Below are positions 1 through 6,144 of a stretch of 6,676 bases of DNA, in pieces. Positions within the stretch are counted from its first letter, which is position 1. Each line of letters opens with the position of its first letter. The position numbers were made by a program, and so were the translations under genes. The DNA is from Bryobacterales bacterium (GTDB taxonomy: Bacteria; Acidobacteriota; Terriglobia; Bryobacterales; Bryobacteraceae): positions 1-6,676 of the forward strand of contig PLRZ01000296.1 in the NCBI GenBank assembly GCA_003164075.1, written 5' to 3'. Under the pieces are notes generated by a model, which worked only from the letters and a program-made list of their open reading frames with translations, ran no database searches and had not been told where the DNA came from.

Positions 1-11
1 GCATTAGTTAG

Positions 12-163
12 TTTCTGTCATGAAACTCCGGCTCGTAACGGCAAGACCGCTCCCTGGCGGTCGCGGCTCGGTAACAAGTCCCGTGGAATCATCGCTGCGT
101 TTTCCGAGCCGCGCGCGCAAGCAAGCGGTCCTTGCCACTTGAAGGCAGTTTCATGACAGAAAG
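12..163. mobile_element. MITE-like palindromic element with terminal inverted repeats and flanking 7-bp direct repeats
   Basis: The 16 bases at 12-27 (TTTCTGTCATGAAACT) are the exact reverse complement of 147-162. TAGTTAG lies directly outside both ends, at 5-11 and 164-170, as expected for a target-site duplication; one extra base, 163, separates the right arm from its copy. The inside is also palindromic: GCGGCTCGG at 63-71 pairs perfectly with CCGAGCCGC at 104-112 around a 32-base loop. There is no open frame able to encode a transposase, so if mobile it would depend on an enzyme encoded elsewhere. A REP/BIME-type repeat or a structured RNA is the alternative. A related copy follows at about 255-380. 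Confidence 0.6.
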
Positions 164-254
164 TAGTTAGGCCTGCTGCTCGAATAGGATCGAGCGAAGG
201 CGAGCACCCCCTGCCCCACCTTCGGGCTCATCCCAAATTCCACGACATCAGGAG

Positions 255-380
255 TTCTGAACTTACTTCATGTGGCAAGGACCGCTTGCCGGCGCGCGCG
301 GCCCGGCAACAAGTCCCGTGAAATCATCGCAGCGTTTTCCGAGCCGGGCCCAGAGGGCACCCCGCAAGGCGCGACAGAAA
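255..380. repeat. Second, degenerate copy of the palindromic element
   Basis: Bases 304-346 match 69-111 of the first element at 40 of 43 positions without gaps; the mismatches are at 307, 321 and 331. The left flank (272-290, GTGGCAAGGACCGCTTGCC) resembles the reverse complement of the first copy's right flank at about 121-138, showing that the family is palindromic. The ends retain only TTCTG (255-259) and GACAGAAA (373-380). A central stem is kept in a shifted register: GGCCCGGC at 300-307 with GCCGGGCC at 343-350. No flanking target duplication is visible, so this looks like an older copy. Confidence 0.55.
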
Positions 381-443
381 TCAATTGGGCGTGGCAACTC
401 CCTCGCAGAGTAAGTTCGCTCACGGGGCGCCCCGGGCACGGTG

Positions 444-1712
444 CTACGCCATGCGCAGGCGCAGCATGACGTAGATCAAAGTAAGGACGCCCACACAGAA
501 CCCCATCGACCATAACGGCCAGCCGGTACGCCACAAGGGGATGGCTTCGTCACCCCCGGCCGCTGCGATAATGGAGCCCGAGACCCCGAACAGCAGGTAT
601 AGAGGAAGCTGGTAAGTGCGCGAGAGGAAAAAACTCGTAAACAAATATACCGCCAGCGATAATCTCACAGCCACAGCCCACCGGGCCAGGACCGGATTCG
701 ATTTACCCACCACATCGGGAACGCGGCCGAGCTGGATCAGGGTCACCACAATGATGCTCATCCACAGGAAAAAGCCCACTATTCCCAGTTCGGCGGCGCA
801 CAGCAAATAGGAATTGTGCGCCGTCATGCGCCGGAGGTGTGGAAATTCGTCGTAGCCGATGCCCCACAGAGGAGAACCCTTGAAATAGGCCATTCCGTCG
901 GACCAGATGGCCAGACGATCCATCCCCCCCGTCATGCTGATCGTCCTGGTGCGGAAGGCGTTTACAACAAGCAACAAGCTCCCCCCGAGAACTGTGGAAA
1001 GCACCGCGCCGGCGGTCCGGAACTTCCTGATCAGGAACAGCCCGATGAGTGCCGCCACTCCCATTTCCGCGCCCCGCGAGCCGGTATAGTACACGCCGGT
1101 CAGGAACAGAATGGCGATGAGGATGGCGGGTACCCACCCGATGCCGAGGCCGCTATCCCTCTTGGCGACGAAGAGCATCGGCAGGATCATCAACAGGAAC
1201 TGCCCGAGCTCGTTCGGGTCGCCCAGCGCACCCAATCCGCGAATCCGCAGGTCGTAGTGGCTAATGTCCGAATGCTGTGCCAGGACGTAAGGCGAGCTCG
1301 CGCCGCTGGCGTCGGCGAGAGGCATCTCCCACAGCGCATTGAACAGGATGAAAACCGCGACCAGCACCAGCGTGGCGCGTAAGAAGCTCAAACGGACCGG
1401 ACTGCCGAGGACAAACGCCCCCACGAAGTACACCATGATATTCGGCGACAGTTCGAGGAGGGTTGTGAGGTTGCGGCCGATTCCGCCGTGGGGGAACCAG
1501 GAGCAAAGTGCCCAACCGAAAAACAGACTCACGAGGACGAATTGGACCCGAAGCTTGTTCAGCTCGGGCCTCTGCAAACGCGCCAGCCCTGCCAGTGGCA
1601 AGCTGGCCAGCGCCAGTACCAGAGTTGGACGAAACGGGATCAGCACTGGGAGCATGTCGCCGGGCGACAGCAAGTACATCGCGATATATGCCAAGACCAC
1701 CGCTAAGCCCAT
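444..1712 (-). CDS. O-antigen ligase / Wzy-type polymerase family membrane protein
   Basis: Predicted 422-residue polytopic inner-membrane protein of the O-antigen ligase/polymerase group (Wzy_C type). Such proteins transfer or polymerise undecaprenyl-linked glycans on the outer face of the membrane. About a dozen hydrophobic segments are visible, from residues 2-15 to 400-417. Family signatures are GDPNELG at 164-170, the periplasmic-loop TGSRG at 210-214, the DRLAIW...GSPLWGIGYDEF stretch at 265-290, and AHNSYL at 298-303 followed by ELGIVGFFLW. ATG at 1712 is chosen because an in-frame TGA lies five codons upstream; AGGA sits about 12 bases before the start. It is last of three minus-strand genes, 172 bp after the GT2 gene, so it may have its own promoter. 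Ligase (WaaL), polymerase (Wzy) and exopolysaccharide polymerase cannot be told apart by sequence alone. Confidence 0.85.
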   Translation of the reverse strand: MGLAVVLAYIAMYLLSPGDMLPVLIPFRPTLVLALASLPLAGLARLQRPELNKLRVQFVLVSLFFGWALCSWFPHGGIGRNLTTLLELSPNIMVYFVGAFVLGSPVRLSFLRATLVLVAVFILFNALWEMPLADASGASSPYVLAQHSDISHYDLRIRGLGALGDPNELGQFLLMILPMLFVAKRDSGLGIGWVPAILIAILFLTGVYYTGSRGAEMGVAALIGLFLIRKFRTAGAVLSTVLGGSLLLVVNAFRTRTISMTGGMDRLAIWSDGMAYFKGSPLWGIGYDEFPHLRRMTAHNSYLLCAAELGIVGFFLWMSIIVVTLIQLGRVPDVVGKSNPVLARWAVAVRLSLAVYLFTSFFLSRTYQLPLYLLFGVSGSIIAAAGGDEAIPLWRTGWPLWSMGFCVGVLTLIYVMLRLRMA

Positions 1713-1778
1713 ATTTTGTCGCGATCCTCATGCCTGGCACGGAAGCCGCGGTCCCAGGGCGGTGAAGGCGATACCGAT

Positions 1779-1788
1779 TCAGTTTACC
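1779..1788 (-). promoter_or_regulatory. GGTAAACTGA motif upstream of the ligase gene
   Basis: The minus strand reads GGTAAACTGA here, 67 bases before the ligase ATG. The same ten bases occur on the plus strand at 4900-4909 and 6430-6439, both in front of plus-strand genes of this window. TAAACT could act as a -10 hexamer. TTGAAG lies 19 bases upstream of it, which is a long spacing for a -35. The recurrence is seen directly; a promoter role is inferred. Confidence 0.3.
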
Positions 1789-1868
1789 ATGCGTATGCTG
1801 GCCTGCTTCAAAGTGTCGCTTGAGACGAAAAACGAGCCGTTTCGGGCGGAGAATGGGGACACTTTGGA

Positions 1869-1882
1869 CCGGCCAGCGCCGG
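1869..1882 (-). other. Small GC hairpin just after the GT2 stop codon
   Basis: CCGGC at 1869-1873 and GCCGG at 1878-1882 form a five-pair stem with a four-base loop, starting two bases beyond the TAA of the minus-strand GT2 gene. No T-run follows on the minus strand. It could stabilise the transcript end or weakly attenuate read-through into the ligase gene; it may also be chance in GC-rich DNA. Confidence 0.25.
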
Positions 1883-1884
1883 CC

Positions 1885-2934
1885 TTACGCGCCGGAACGT
1901 TCTTTGCACGCGGCGGCCGGAGGCTGCCCTTCGGCGGAAGAGAACCGGCGTGCCACGATGTAGATCGGCCGCTGTTTGACCTGCTCGAAAATTTTGCCGA
2001 TATAGTCGCCGACCACGCTCAGCGCGATCAGCAGCGCGCTGCCGATGGCGCAATTGACCAGCATCAGCGACGTCCAGCCGGGCACCGTTCCGCCGCGCAG
2101 AAAGACGGCCACCGCGCGCACGGCCTCTTCGATCCCCAGCAGCCCAACGGCAAATCCAAGCAGCAGGCTCAAGCGCAGCGGCAGGGCGGAAAACGACGTC
2201 GCGGCGGTCCAGGCAAGCAGCAGCATCTTGCGCAGCGGGTATTTGGTTGTGCCGGCGGCGCGCGCGGCCCGCTTGTAAGGCTGCGAGATCTGCGGGTAGC
2301 CGACCCAGCAGGCCATTCCGCGCAGGAAGCGGTGCTGCTCGCGCATGGCGATCAACGAGTCCAGCGCCTTGCGGGAAACCAGCCGGAAATCGCCCGTGTC
2401 GGGCGGCAAGTCCTTATAGACCATCCCTCGCATCAGCCGGTAGAAGAGCCATGCGCTGGCCCGCTTGAAGATGCCCTCGCCCTCGCGGCCGACGCGTTGT
2501 CCGTAGACCACGTCGTAGCCTTCCACGTAGCGCTTGATCATCTCGTGGACCACGTCCAGAGGATCCTGCAAATCGGCGTCAATCAGCACAACGGCATCGC
2601 CGGTGGCAGCATCGAGTCCCGCGGTCGCGGCCACCTGATGGCCGAAGTTGCGCGACAGATCGAGCACCATTACCGCCGGATCGTCTTGCGCCCAAGCGGC
2701 CAGCAGTTCGATGGTGCGGTCGCGGCTGCCGTCGTTCACGATGACTACTTCGAGGGCACACGGGAGCGCCGCGGCAAAGCGCCGGATCTCCTCGCGTAGC
2801 AGGGGGAGAACCTCCTCTTCGTTGTAGGCGGGAATCACCAGCGAAAGCGTGCGCGGATAAGGCCTTGGCGCCAGCATTCGGGGCGGCGTAAGGGCGGATG
2901 TTGACATGACTGTCTCGTAGGCCGGTGACCACAT
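1885..2934 (-). CDS. GT2 family polyprenyl-phosphate glycosyltransferase with C-terminal membrane anchor (DPM1/GtrB-like)
   Basis: Predicted 349-residue glycosyltransferase that moves a sugar from a nucleotide donor to polyprenyl phosphate on the cytoplasmic membrane face. Numbered from ATG 2934, the GT2 core is complete: VIPAYNEE at 33-40, VNDGSRDRT at 66-74, SRNFGHQ at 94-100, the DxD metal motif DAD at 119-121 followed by LQDP, TGDFRL at 180-185, and an R-x-x-R-x-x-G-x-T-K-Y-P motif at 222-233. Two membrane segments follow (about 254-273 and 288-308), the GtrB-like anchor. The start is uncertain: TTG at 2943, ATG at 2934 and ATG at 2907 are all in frame before the domain, none with a strong ribosome site; ATG 2934 keeps a 19-bp gap to the preceding gene. 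Near adjacency to the GT-C gene implies co-transcription and perhaps supply of its lipid-linked donor. Donor sugar unknown. Confidence 0.88.
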   Translation of the reverse strand: MWSPAYETVMSTSALTPPRMLAPRPYPRTLSLVIPAYNEEEVLPLLREEIRRFAAALPCALEVVIVNDGSRDRTIELLAAWAQDDPAVMVLDLSRNFGHQVAATAGLDAATGDAVVLIDADLQDPLDVVHEMIKRYVEGYDVVYGQRVGREGEGIFKRASAWLFYRLMRGMVYKDLPPDTGDFRLVSRKALDSLIAMREQHRFLRGMACWVGYPQISQPYKRAARAAGTTKYPLRKMLLLAWTAATSFSALPLRLSLLLGFAVGLLGIEEAVRAVAVFLRGGTVPGWTSLMLVNCAIGSALLIALSVVGDYIGKIFEQVKQRPIYIVARRFSSAEGQPPAAACKERSGA

Positions 2935-2953
2935 TGTACTCAACCCGCCAAAA

Positions 2954-4609
2954 CTACTGGTAAATCTTGCGGTCGCCGACGATCGCCTTGGCGAACGGGA
3001 AAGTCAGTTCGAGCCGCTCGGCCGGAGGATTCGCCGACTGCAGGAACTGGAAGACTTCCAGGTGGTCGGTATGATCCGCGTCGGCCGGGAAATCGAGCAC
3101 CGGGCGGACCCTTCCGGGTCCGATGGCCAGAACGCCGCGGATCAACCGGTTGAGTTCGTCCAGCCGGACCATCTCGTGATCCAGCACCAGGTACTGAATG
3201 CCCAGACGTTCGATCCTGCCGGTCAACTCCACGGGATCGGTGTCGAGCATCTTATAGTGGTAGGAATGCCAGTCGCTGATCATCATCAGCTTGGTGGAGC
3301 GGATCACGCAGTCGCGGCGGCCGGGATCGGAATCGGCCACTTCGACGACGAAAGCGCCTTCGCCCCGGTCGTTGGCGAACACCAGAACGCGAAGCGGCCC
3401 CGGGTTGAGACGGCGTAAATCGGCCACCAGCCGCCGGTACCCCGCGGGCCGTTCGGCATCGACGTGGAAATCGACGGCCAGGAACGCGGCCACGATAACC
3501 CACAGCGCGACGGGCGCGGCCCAGGCTCGCCCCGTCCGCCGCGCCAGCCAACGCCCAATCTCGGGGAGGAAGAAGAACATGCACGGGACGGCCGGATAGA
3601 GGTAGCGCGAGTCGGGTACCGAATGCAAGCTCGCCAGGTGGAAGCCAACGATCGTGAGAACGCACCCGAGCATCACCACGGCCAATGTGCGCAACGCCGC
3701 CGGTTCCCCCCGGTTCGGGAGCCACCGCACGCCGCCAAGCGCCAGCCCGAGCAACCCCGCCCCGAGGCCCACCAGGCCCAGCCAACCCAGTTGCTCTCCC
3801 AGATAAATCCGCAAGGCGCGCGCAATGAGTGCACCGGTCAGCGGGGTGAAGATGGAGTTCTCCCGGAGCCAGGCGAAGGCGATCGCCAGCGGGATCACAC
3901 TCAACACGGCAATAATCGCCGCCGCCGCGTATAACTGCCACCGGCGCAGAATGTCCCAGCGCCGCAATATTACAATCGCGAAGGGCAAGGCGGCCAGATT
4001 CGCGACGCCGTTGCCTTTAATGAGACAGCCCGCCGCCGCCGCAAAGGCAAACCATAGCGCATTTTTAAAATCCGGCTTCTCTAAAAAAGCGGCAGTCCGT
4101 ATAACAAATAGCAGAGTAACAAGCGCGAGGGCGCAATCCAGCATCATCACCGCGCTTAAATGCTGCGTGATGGAAAGCAGTGTCAATAAAACCGGCGGAG
4201 CCAGCGCCACCGGCCATGTCTCGCCGGCCCGCCTGAGAATGCGGAATAGAGTAAAAGCGACGCCAGCCGAACACAACGCGATGAAGACCATCGCCCGGCC
4301 GACGCCAGTGCCGGCGATCACCATAAACAAACCCAATACCGCATGAAAGAGGGGCGGCCAAACAAAGAGCGCAATTTTAGGGTAAGCCGCGTAGTAACGT
4401 AAGGCGAACACCATGGGATTCGTACCCAAGCCCTTGACCAGGTAATCGCGAATCACCAGAGAGTTGAGATAATGCGGCGCCTCATCCCCATACGTCGAGA
4501 GGTCGCGCTGATAAGCGTGAGTTTTGATTTGCAGTACAACCGTGATCGCAAGTAACAGCAGAAATACCGCTAGATTGGCGGCCAGCGCCGCCACAGCCTT
4601 ACGTTTCAT
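2954..4609 (-). CDS. GT-C fold membrane glycosyltransferase (GT39/PMT_2-like, ArnT-related)
   Basis: Predicted 551-residue integral membrane protein resembling the PMT_2/GT39 group, which transfers sugars from polyprenyl-phosphate carriers to acceptors on the outer membrane face. After a first membrane segment (about 9-27), the first extracytoplasmic loop has D42-E43 in YGDEAPHY, the acidic pair typical of GT-C catalytic loops. A W-P-P motif at 84-86, MMLD at 155-158 and CLIKGNG at 195-201 fit the family pattern. About ten hydrophobic helices are followed, after roughly residue 390, by a soluble C-terminal domain with an RDCVIRS...YHYKMLD region that I do not recognise. ATG 4609 has AGGG 11 bases upstream. 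It is the first well-supported gene of the minus-strand set. Acceptor (lipid A, O-unit or protein) cannot be told. Confidence 0.8.
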   Translation of the reverse strand: MKRKAVAALAANLAVFLLLLAITVVLQIKTHAYQRDLSTYGDEAPHYLNSLVIRDYLVKGLGTNPMVFALRYYAAYPKIALFVWPPLFHAVLGLFMVIAGTGVGRAMVFIALCSAGVAFTLFRILRRAGETWPVALAPPVLLTLLSITQHLSAVMMLDCALALVTLLFVIRTAAFLEKPDFKNALWFAFAAAAGCLIKGNGVANLAALPFAIVILRRWDILRRWQLYAAAAIIAVLSVIPLAIAFAWLRENSIFTPLTGALIARALRIYLGEQLGWLGLVGLGAGLLGLALGGVRWLPNRGEPAALRTLAVVMLGCVLTIVGFHLASLHSVPDSRYLYPAVPCMFFFLPEIGRWLARRTGRAWAAPVALWVIVAAFLAVDFHVDAERPAGYRRLVADLRRLNPGPLRVLVFANDRGEGAFVVEVADSDPGRRDCVIRSTKLMMISDWHSYHYKMLDTDPVELTGRIERLGIQYLVLDHEMVRLDELNRLIRGVLAIGPGRVRPVLDFPADADHTDHLEVFQFLQSANPPAERLELTFPFAKAIVGDRKIYQ

Positions 4610-4794
4610 ACGCCGGAATTCCCTAACCCGGCCGCGAGATAAGTTAACCCCAACAAACTGACAGGCTGGTTCAGAATACTTTCTGCAAATTTACGCTTCG
4701 ACAGGGGACTGGCGTATTCGACGGCGGATTGCCCCGGCCCGAATGCATTGGCGCAGGCAATTCGATTACGCATGGGAGGGCGGGCGTCGGCCAT
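4606..4794 (-). CDS. Possible 62-aa upstream (leader) ORF of the minus-strand operon, doubtful
   Basis: An open frame of 62 codons begins at ATG 4794 and ends in a TGA that overlaps the GT-C start codon as ATGA (4606-4609), a classic translational-coupling arrangement. It sits just inside the predicted transcript, since an extended -10 lies at 4805-4813. Against it: no family resemblance, no ribosome site given a leader of only a few bases, and its first codons fall inside a repeated DNA motif also found at 4901-4925. It could be a short regulatory ORF or chance. Confidence 0.2.
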   Translation of the reverse strand: MADARPPMRNRIACANAFGPGQSAVEYASPLSKRKFAESILNQPVSLLGLTYLAAGLGNSGV

Positions 4795-4804
4795 TCAACG
4801 GTTT

Positions 4805-4813
4805 ATCATAGCA
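4805..4813 (-). promoter_or_regulatory. Extended -10 promoter candidate for the minus-strand glycan operon
   Basis: Read on the minus strand, TGCTATGAT gives a TGn extension and a TATGAT hexamer (5 of 6 to TATAAT). No good -35 is seen at the usual spacing, which extended -10 promoters can tolerate. Transcription would begin near 4798, giving a leader of about 190 bases before the GT-C ATG at 4609. Functional assignment is inferred. Confidence 0.4.
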
Positions 4814-4881
4814 CATGGGGCTCGGCCCGCCCTTCGCTCGATTCGTGGATCCGAACGTCGAATCCGCCGGACGCCTGCCGG

Positions 4882-4982
4882 GCATCGCGGGGAGATCACG
4901 GTAAACTGATAGAATGGTCGACGCCGCCACTCGACTTAACCCGAGATGAAACATTCCCGCCCGAACTCACCGCCGTAGTGCC
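4882..4982 (+). repeat. Decayed duplicate of the upstream region and first codons of the 6484 GT2 gene
   Basis: This segment aligns with 6412-6509 with small gaps. Exact blocks include TCACGGTAAACTGAT (4896-4910 / 6426-6440), CCCGAGATGAA (4940-4950 / 6468-6478) and GCCCGAACTCACCG (4959-4972 / 6486-6499). The downstream copy starts MPELTVVVP; here the same frame reads PPELTAVVP, because the start codon position (4957-4959) is CCG, and the match stops at about 4982. It is therefore a gene-start remnant or a copied promoter. The segment may now serve as the upstream region of the small gene at 5025. Confidence 0.75.
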
Positions 4983-5024
4983 GAACGCGTATCGACTGAA
5001 TCCCTGAATCGAGTGAAATAGTCC

Positions 5025-5177
5025 ATGAGGAAATCAGCGCCGGCACCGCGCGTTCCCGGCGATACCGAAGGCGCGCGTTTTGACAACGTTGTCCGTCCGA
5101 TGTTCAGTGTCTCGAAGGATAACTACCTGAAAGAAGAGGCTCGGCTGAAAGCGTCAGCGCAGCGAAAAGCGCGCTAA
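5025..5177 (+). CDS. Small basic protein of 50 residues, function unknown
   Basis: ATG 5025 opens a 50-codon frame ending in TAA. The protein has a short basic, Pro-rich head (residues 1-10), a central RFDNVVRPMFSVSKDNYLKEE segment in two parts (18-30 and 31-38), and a Lys/Arg-rich helical tail. The F-D-x-x-V-x-x-x-x-S-V-S-K pattern followed by charged helix and basic end recalls small bacterial proteins often found next to toxin genes and acting as antitoxin-like partners. That resemblance is from memory; no toxin gene is adjacent. It ends 46 bp before the methyltransferase start, so they could share a transcript. No strong ribosome site is present (GAG about 11 bases upstream). Balanced amino-acid composition supports it being real. 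Confidence 0.55.
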   Translation: MRKSAPAPRVPGDTEGARFDNVVRPMFSVSKDNYLKEEARLKASAQRKAR

Positions 5178-5207
5178 GTGGAAAACAGCCCGGCCATCGC
5201 TCATCGG

Positions 5208-5216
5208 AAAGGAGGA
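5208..5216 (+). promoter_or_regulatory. Strong Shine-Dalgarno that fixes the methyltransferase TTG start
   Basis: AAAGGAGGA at 5208-5216 is a near-perfect anti-16S match, with seven bases before the TTG at 5224. The next in-frame ATG (5242) is 25 bases away from it, too far, so the TTG is preferred. This is the best ribosome site in the window. Confidence 0.8.
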
Positions 5217-5223
5217 AATCAAT

Positions 5224-5964
5224 TTGAACCGGGAAAACGCAATGCGAATCTCTGCGGCTCTCCCCGACTCCGCGAAGGTGCTGGACGTGGGCGGCGGGTG
5301 CGCGCCCTTCCCGCGAGCTACCCACGTGATCGACGCCATTGCCTTCGACGAGCGAAATCGCTCAGCCGCCAAGCTTCTGGAGGACGTCATCGAACCCCGG
5401 TTCACGCGCGACACGTGGCATCGGGGAGATGTGTGCGGCCGCATGCGGTGGCCATACCCTGACAAGTATTTCGACTACGTCACGTGCTCCCATTTGCTGG
5501 AGGATATCCGCGATCCGGTTTGGGTCTGCTCGGAATTGGTCCGGGTGGCGAAGGCCGGATACGTCGAAGTTCCCAGTCGGATTCTGGAGCAGTGCCTGGG
5601 AATTGAGAACCCCACATACGCCGGGTTCTATCATCACCGGTGGCTGGTCGGGATTCGCGGCAGCCGGGTGGAGTTCGTGTACAAACCCCATAATCTTCAC
5701 AGCCTGAAATCGGCCATTGTAGCCAGGATCGGCGCAACCGAGCGGATCAATCCCCGGTATGAGATCTCCTATCTTGAGTGGAGCGGATCGTTTGACTATG
5801 GCGAAACGCTCCTGCTGGCTGAAGCTGACGTGGAGCGCGAACTCAACCAATTTGCCGCTGAATCCCGATGCCTTCCGGACTTGGTAATCAAGGGCGGAGG
5901 CGGCCTGGCGCAAAAGGCTCGGAGACTCGCGCAATACGCGAGGCTTAGCCGCGGACGGCGGTGA
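5224..5964 (+). CDS. Class I SAM-dependent methyltransferase (Methyltransf_11-like)
   Basis: Predicted cytosolic 246-residue enzyme transferring methyl from S-adenosylmethionine. The Rossmann signature is VLDVGGGCAPF at 19-29, the glycine-rich motif I. Later, PYPDKYFDYVTCSHLLEDIRDP at 77-98, in the usual motif IV position, is followed by SELVRVAKAGYVEVPS at 103-118, the usual post-catalytic strand with a Pro-Ser end. It has no membrane segment. The C-terminal third (about 125-246) is not a standard module I recognise and may set the acceptor. The start is TTG, chosen for the AAAGGAGG seven bases before it. Context beside glycosyltransferases suggests methylation of a sugar or glycan precursor, as seen in O-antigen and capsule loci, but the acceptor is not readable from sequence. 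Confidence 0.82.
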   Translation: MNRENAMRISAALPDSAKVLDVGGGCAPFPRATHVIDAIAFDERNRSAAKLLEDVIEPRFTRDTWHRGDVCGRMRWPYPDKYFDYVTCSHLLEDIRDPVWVCSELVRVAKAGYVEVPSRILEQCLGIENPTYAGFYHHRWLVGIRGSRVEFVYKPHNLHSLKSAIVARIGATERINPRYEISYLEWSGSFDYGETLLLAEADVERELNQFAAESRCLPDLVIKGGGGLAQKARRLAQYARLSRGRR

Positions 5965-5986
5965 CCCCGTAAGTTGCCGGGGGTCA
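5962..5986 (+). terminator. Hairpin overlapping the methyltransferase stop codon
   Basis: TGACCCC (5962-5968) and GGGGTCA (5980-5986) form a perfect seven-pair stem with an 11-base loop. The left arm starts with the TGA stop codon itself. No T-run follows, so it may act as a transcript 3'-end stabiliser rather than an intrinsic terminator. Confidence 0.35.
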
Positions 5987-6018
5987 TACCTCGGGCAGCC
6001 CGCTGCGCTAACCGGCCG

Positions 6019-6044
6019 CCACCGCTAGCGCACGGTGGAATTTT
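6019..6044 (+). terminator. Possible weak intrinsic terminator
   Basis: CCACCG (6019-6024) and CGGTGG (6033-6038) form a six-pair GC-rich stem with an eight-base loop, directly followed by AATTTT (6039-6044). Placed 55 bases after the methyltransferase stop, it suits the end of that transcript. The T-run is short. Confidence 0.4.
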
Positions 6045-6144
6045 GCGGTGAGCCTCCGGAGGTGGGGCCGGCGGTGCTCGCCTGCCCTCGATTCTGTTCA
6101 GGCAGCGGGCCTGGTTCAGCGCGGGCGGACACTCGCCATCGCAG

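Larger units (their letters stand above)
1..443. other. Gene-free region downstream of the surface-glycan operon, filled by palindromic repeats
   Basis: I find no credible coding region here. The open frames overlapping it are short, rich in Arg, Gly and Pro, and have no family motifs. The space is mostly occupied by two related palindromic elements (12-163 and about 255-380, listed separately). Between them, GAGCGAAGG at 192-200 can pair with CCTTCGGGCTC at 219-229, leaving a two-base bulge. It lies downstream of the minus-strand ligase gene that ends at 444, so it could form a hairpin at the end of that transcript. No T-run follows it, so I do not call it a terminator. Confidence 0.6.
4610..5024. 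other. Divergent intergenic region with duplicated upstream sequences
   Basis: This region separates the minus-strand glycan operon from the plus-strand genes. It holds the extended -10 at 4805-4813, a repeat at 4783-4806 (minus) related to 4901-4925 (plus), and a decayed copy of the upstream region and first codons of the later GT2 gene at 4882-4982. At its centre GATTCG (4840-4845) and CGAATC (4859-4864) form an inverted repeat around a BamHI-like GGATCC; the two TAAAC motifs lie about 40 and 43 bases to either side. That layout suits a shared operator between divergent promoters, but this is inference. Confidence 0.45.

Noticed and set aside
1..400. CRISPR array
   Set aside because: Only two related units, palindromic and over 100 bp each, without regular short repeats and spacers.
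816..1382. 188-codon plus-strand frame within the ligase gene
   Set aside because: Antisense to conserved ligase motifs; low-complexity charged composition and no recognisable domain.
1339..2799. 486-codon plus-strand open frame antisense to the GT2 and ligase genes
   Set aside because: It spans two well-supported minus-strand genes and the gap between them, and its product is rich in Arg, Gln, His and Gly with no family motif, typical of antisense frames in GC-rich DNA.
3252..3941. 229-codon minus-strand frame overlapping the GT-C gene
   Set aside because: Same strand, different frame, inside a continuous membrane-protein gene with clear motifs; its Arg/Gly-rich product resembles a frame shadow.
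4840..4864. tRNA or riboswitch in the divergent region
   Set aside because: Only a six-pair dyad is present; no cloverleaf or known riboswitch core could be traced.
4729..5007. 92-codon plus-strand frame ending in PELTAVVPNAYRLNP
   Set aside because: Only the last part resembles a protein, and that is explained as the remnant of the GT2 gene start; the rest crosses divergent promoter sequence.
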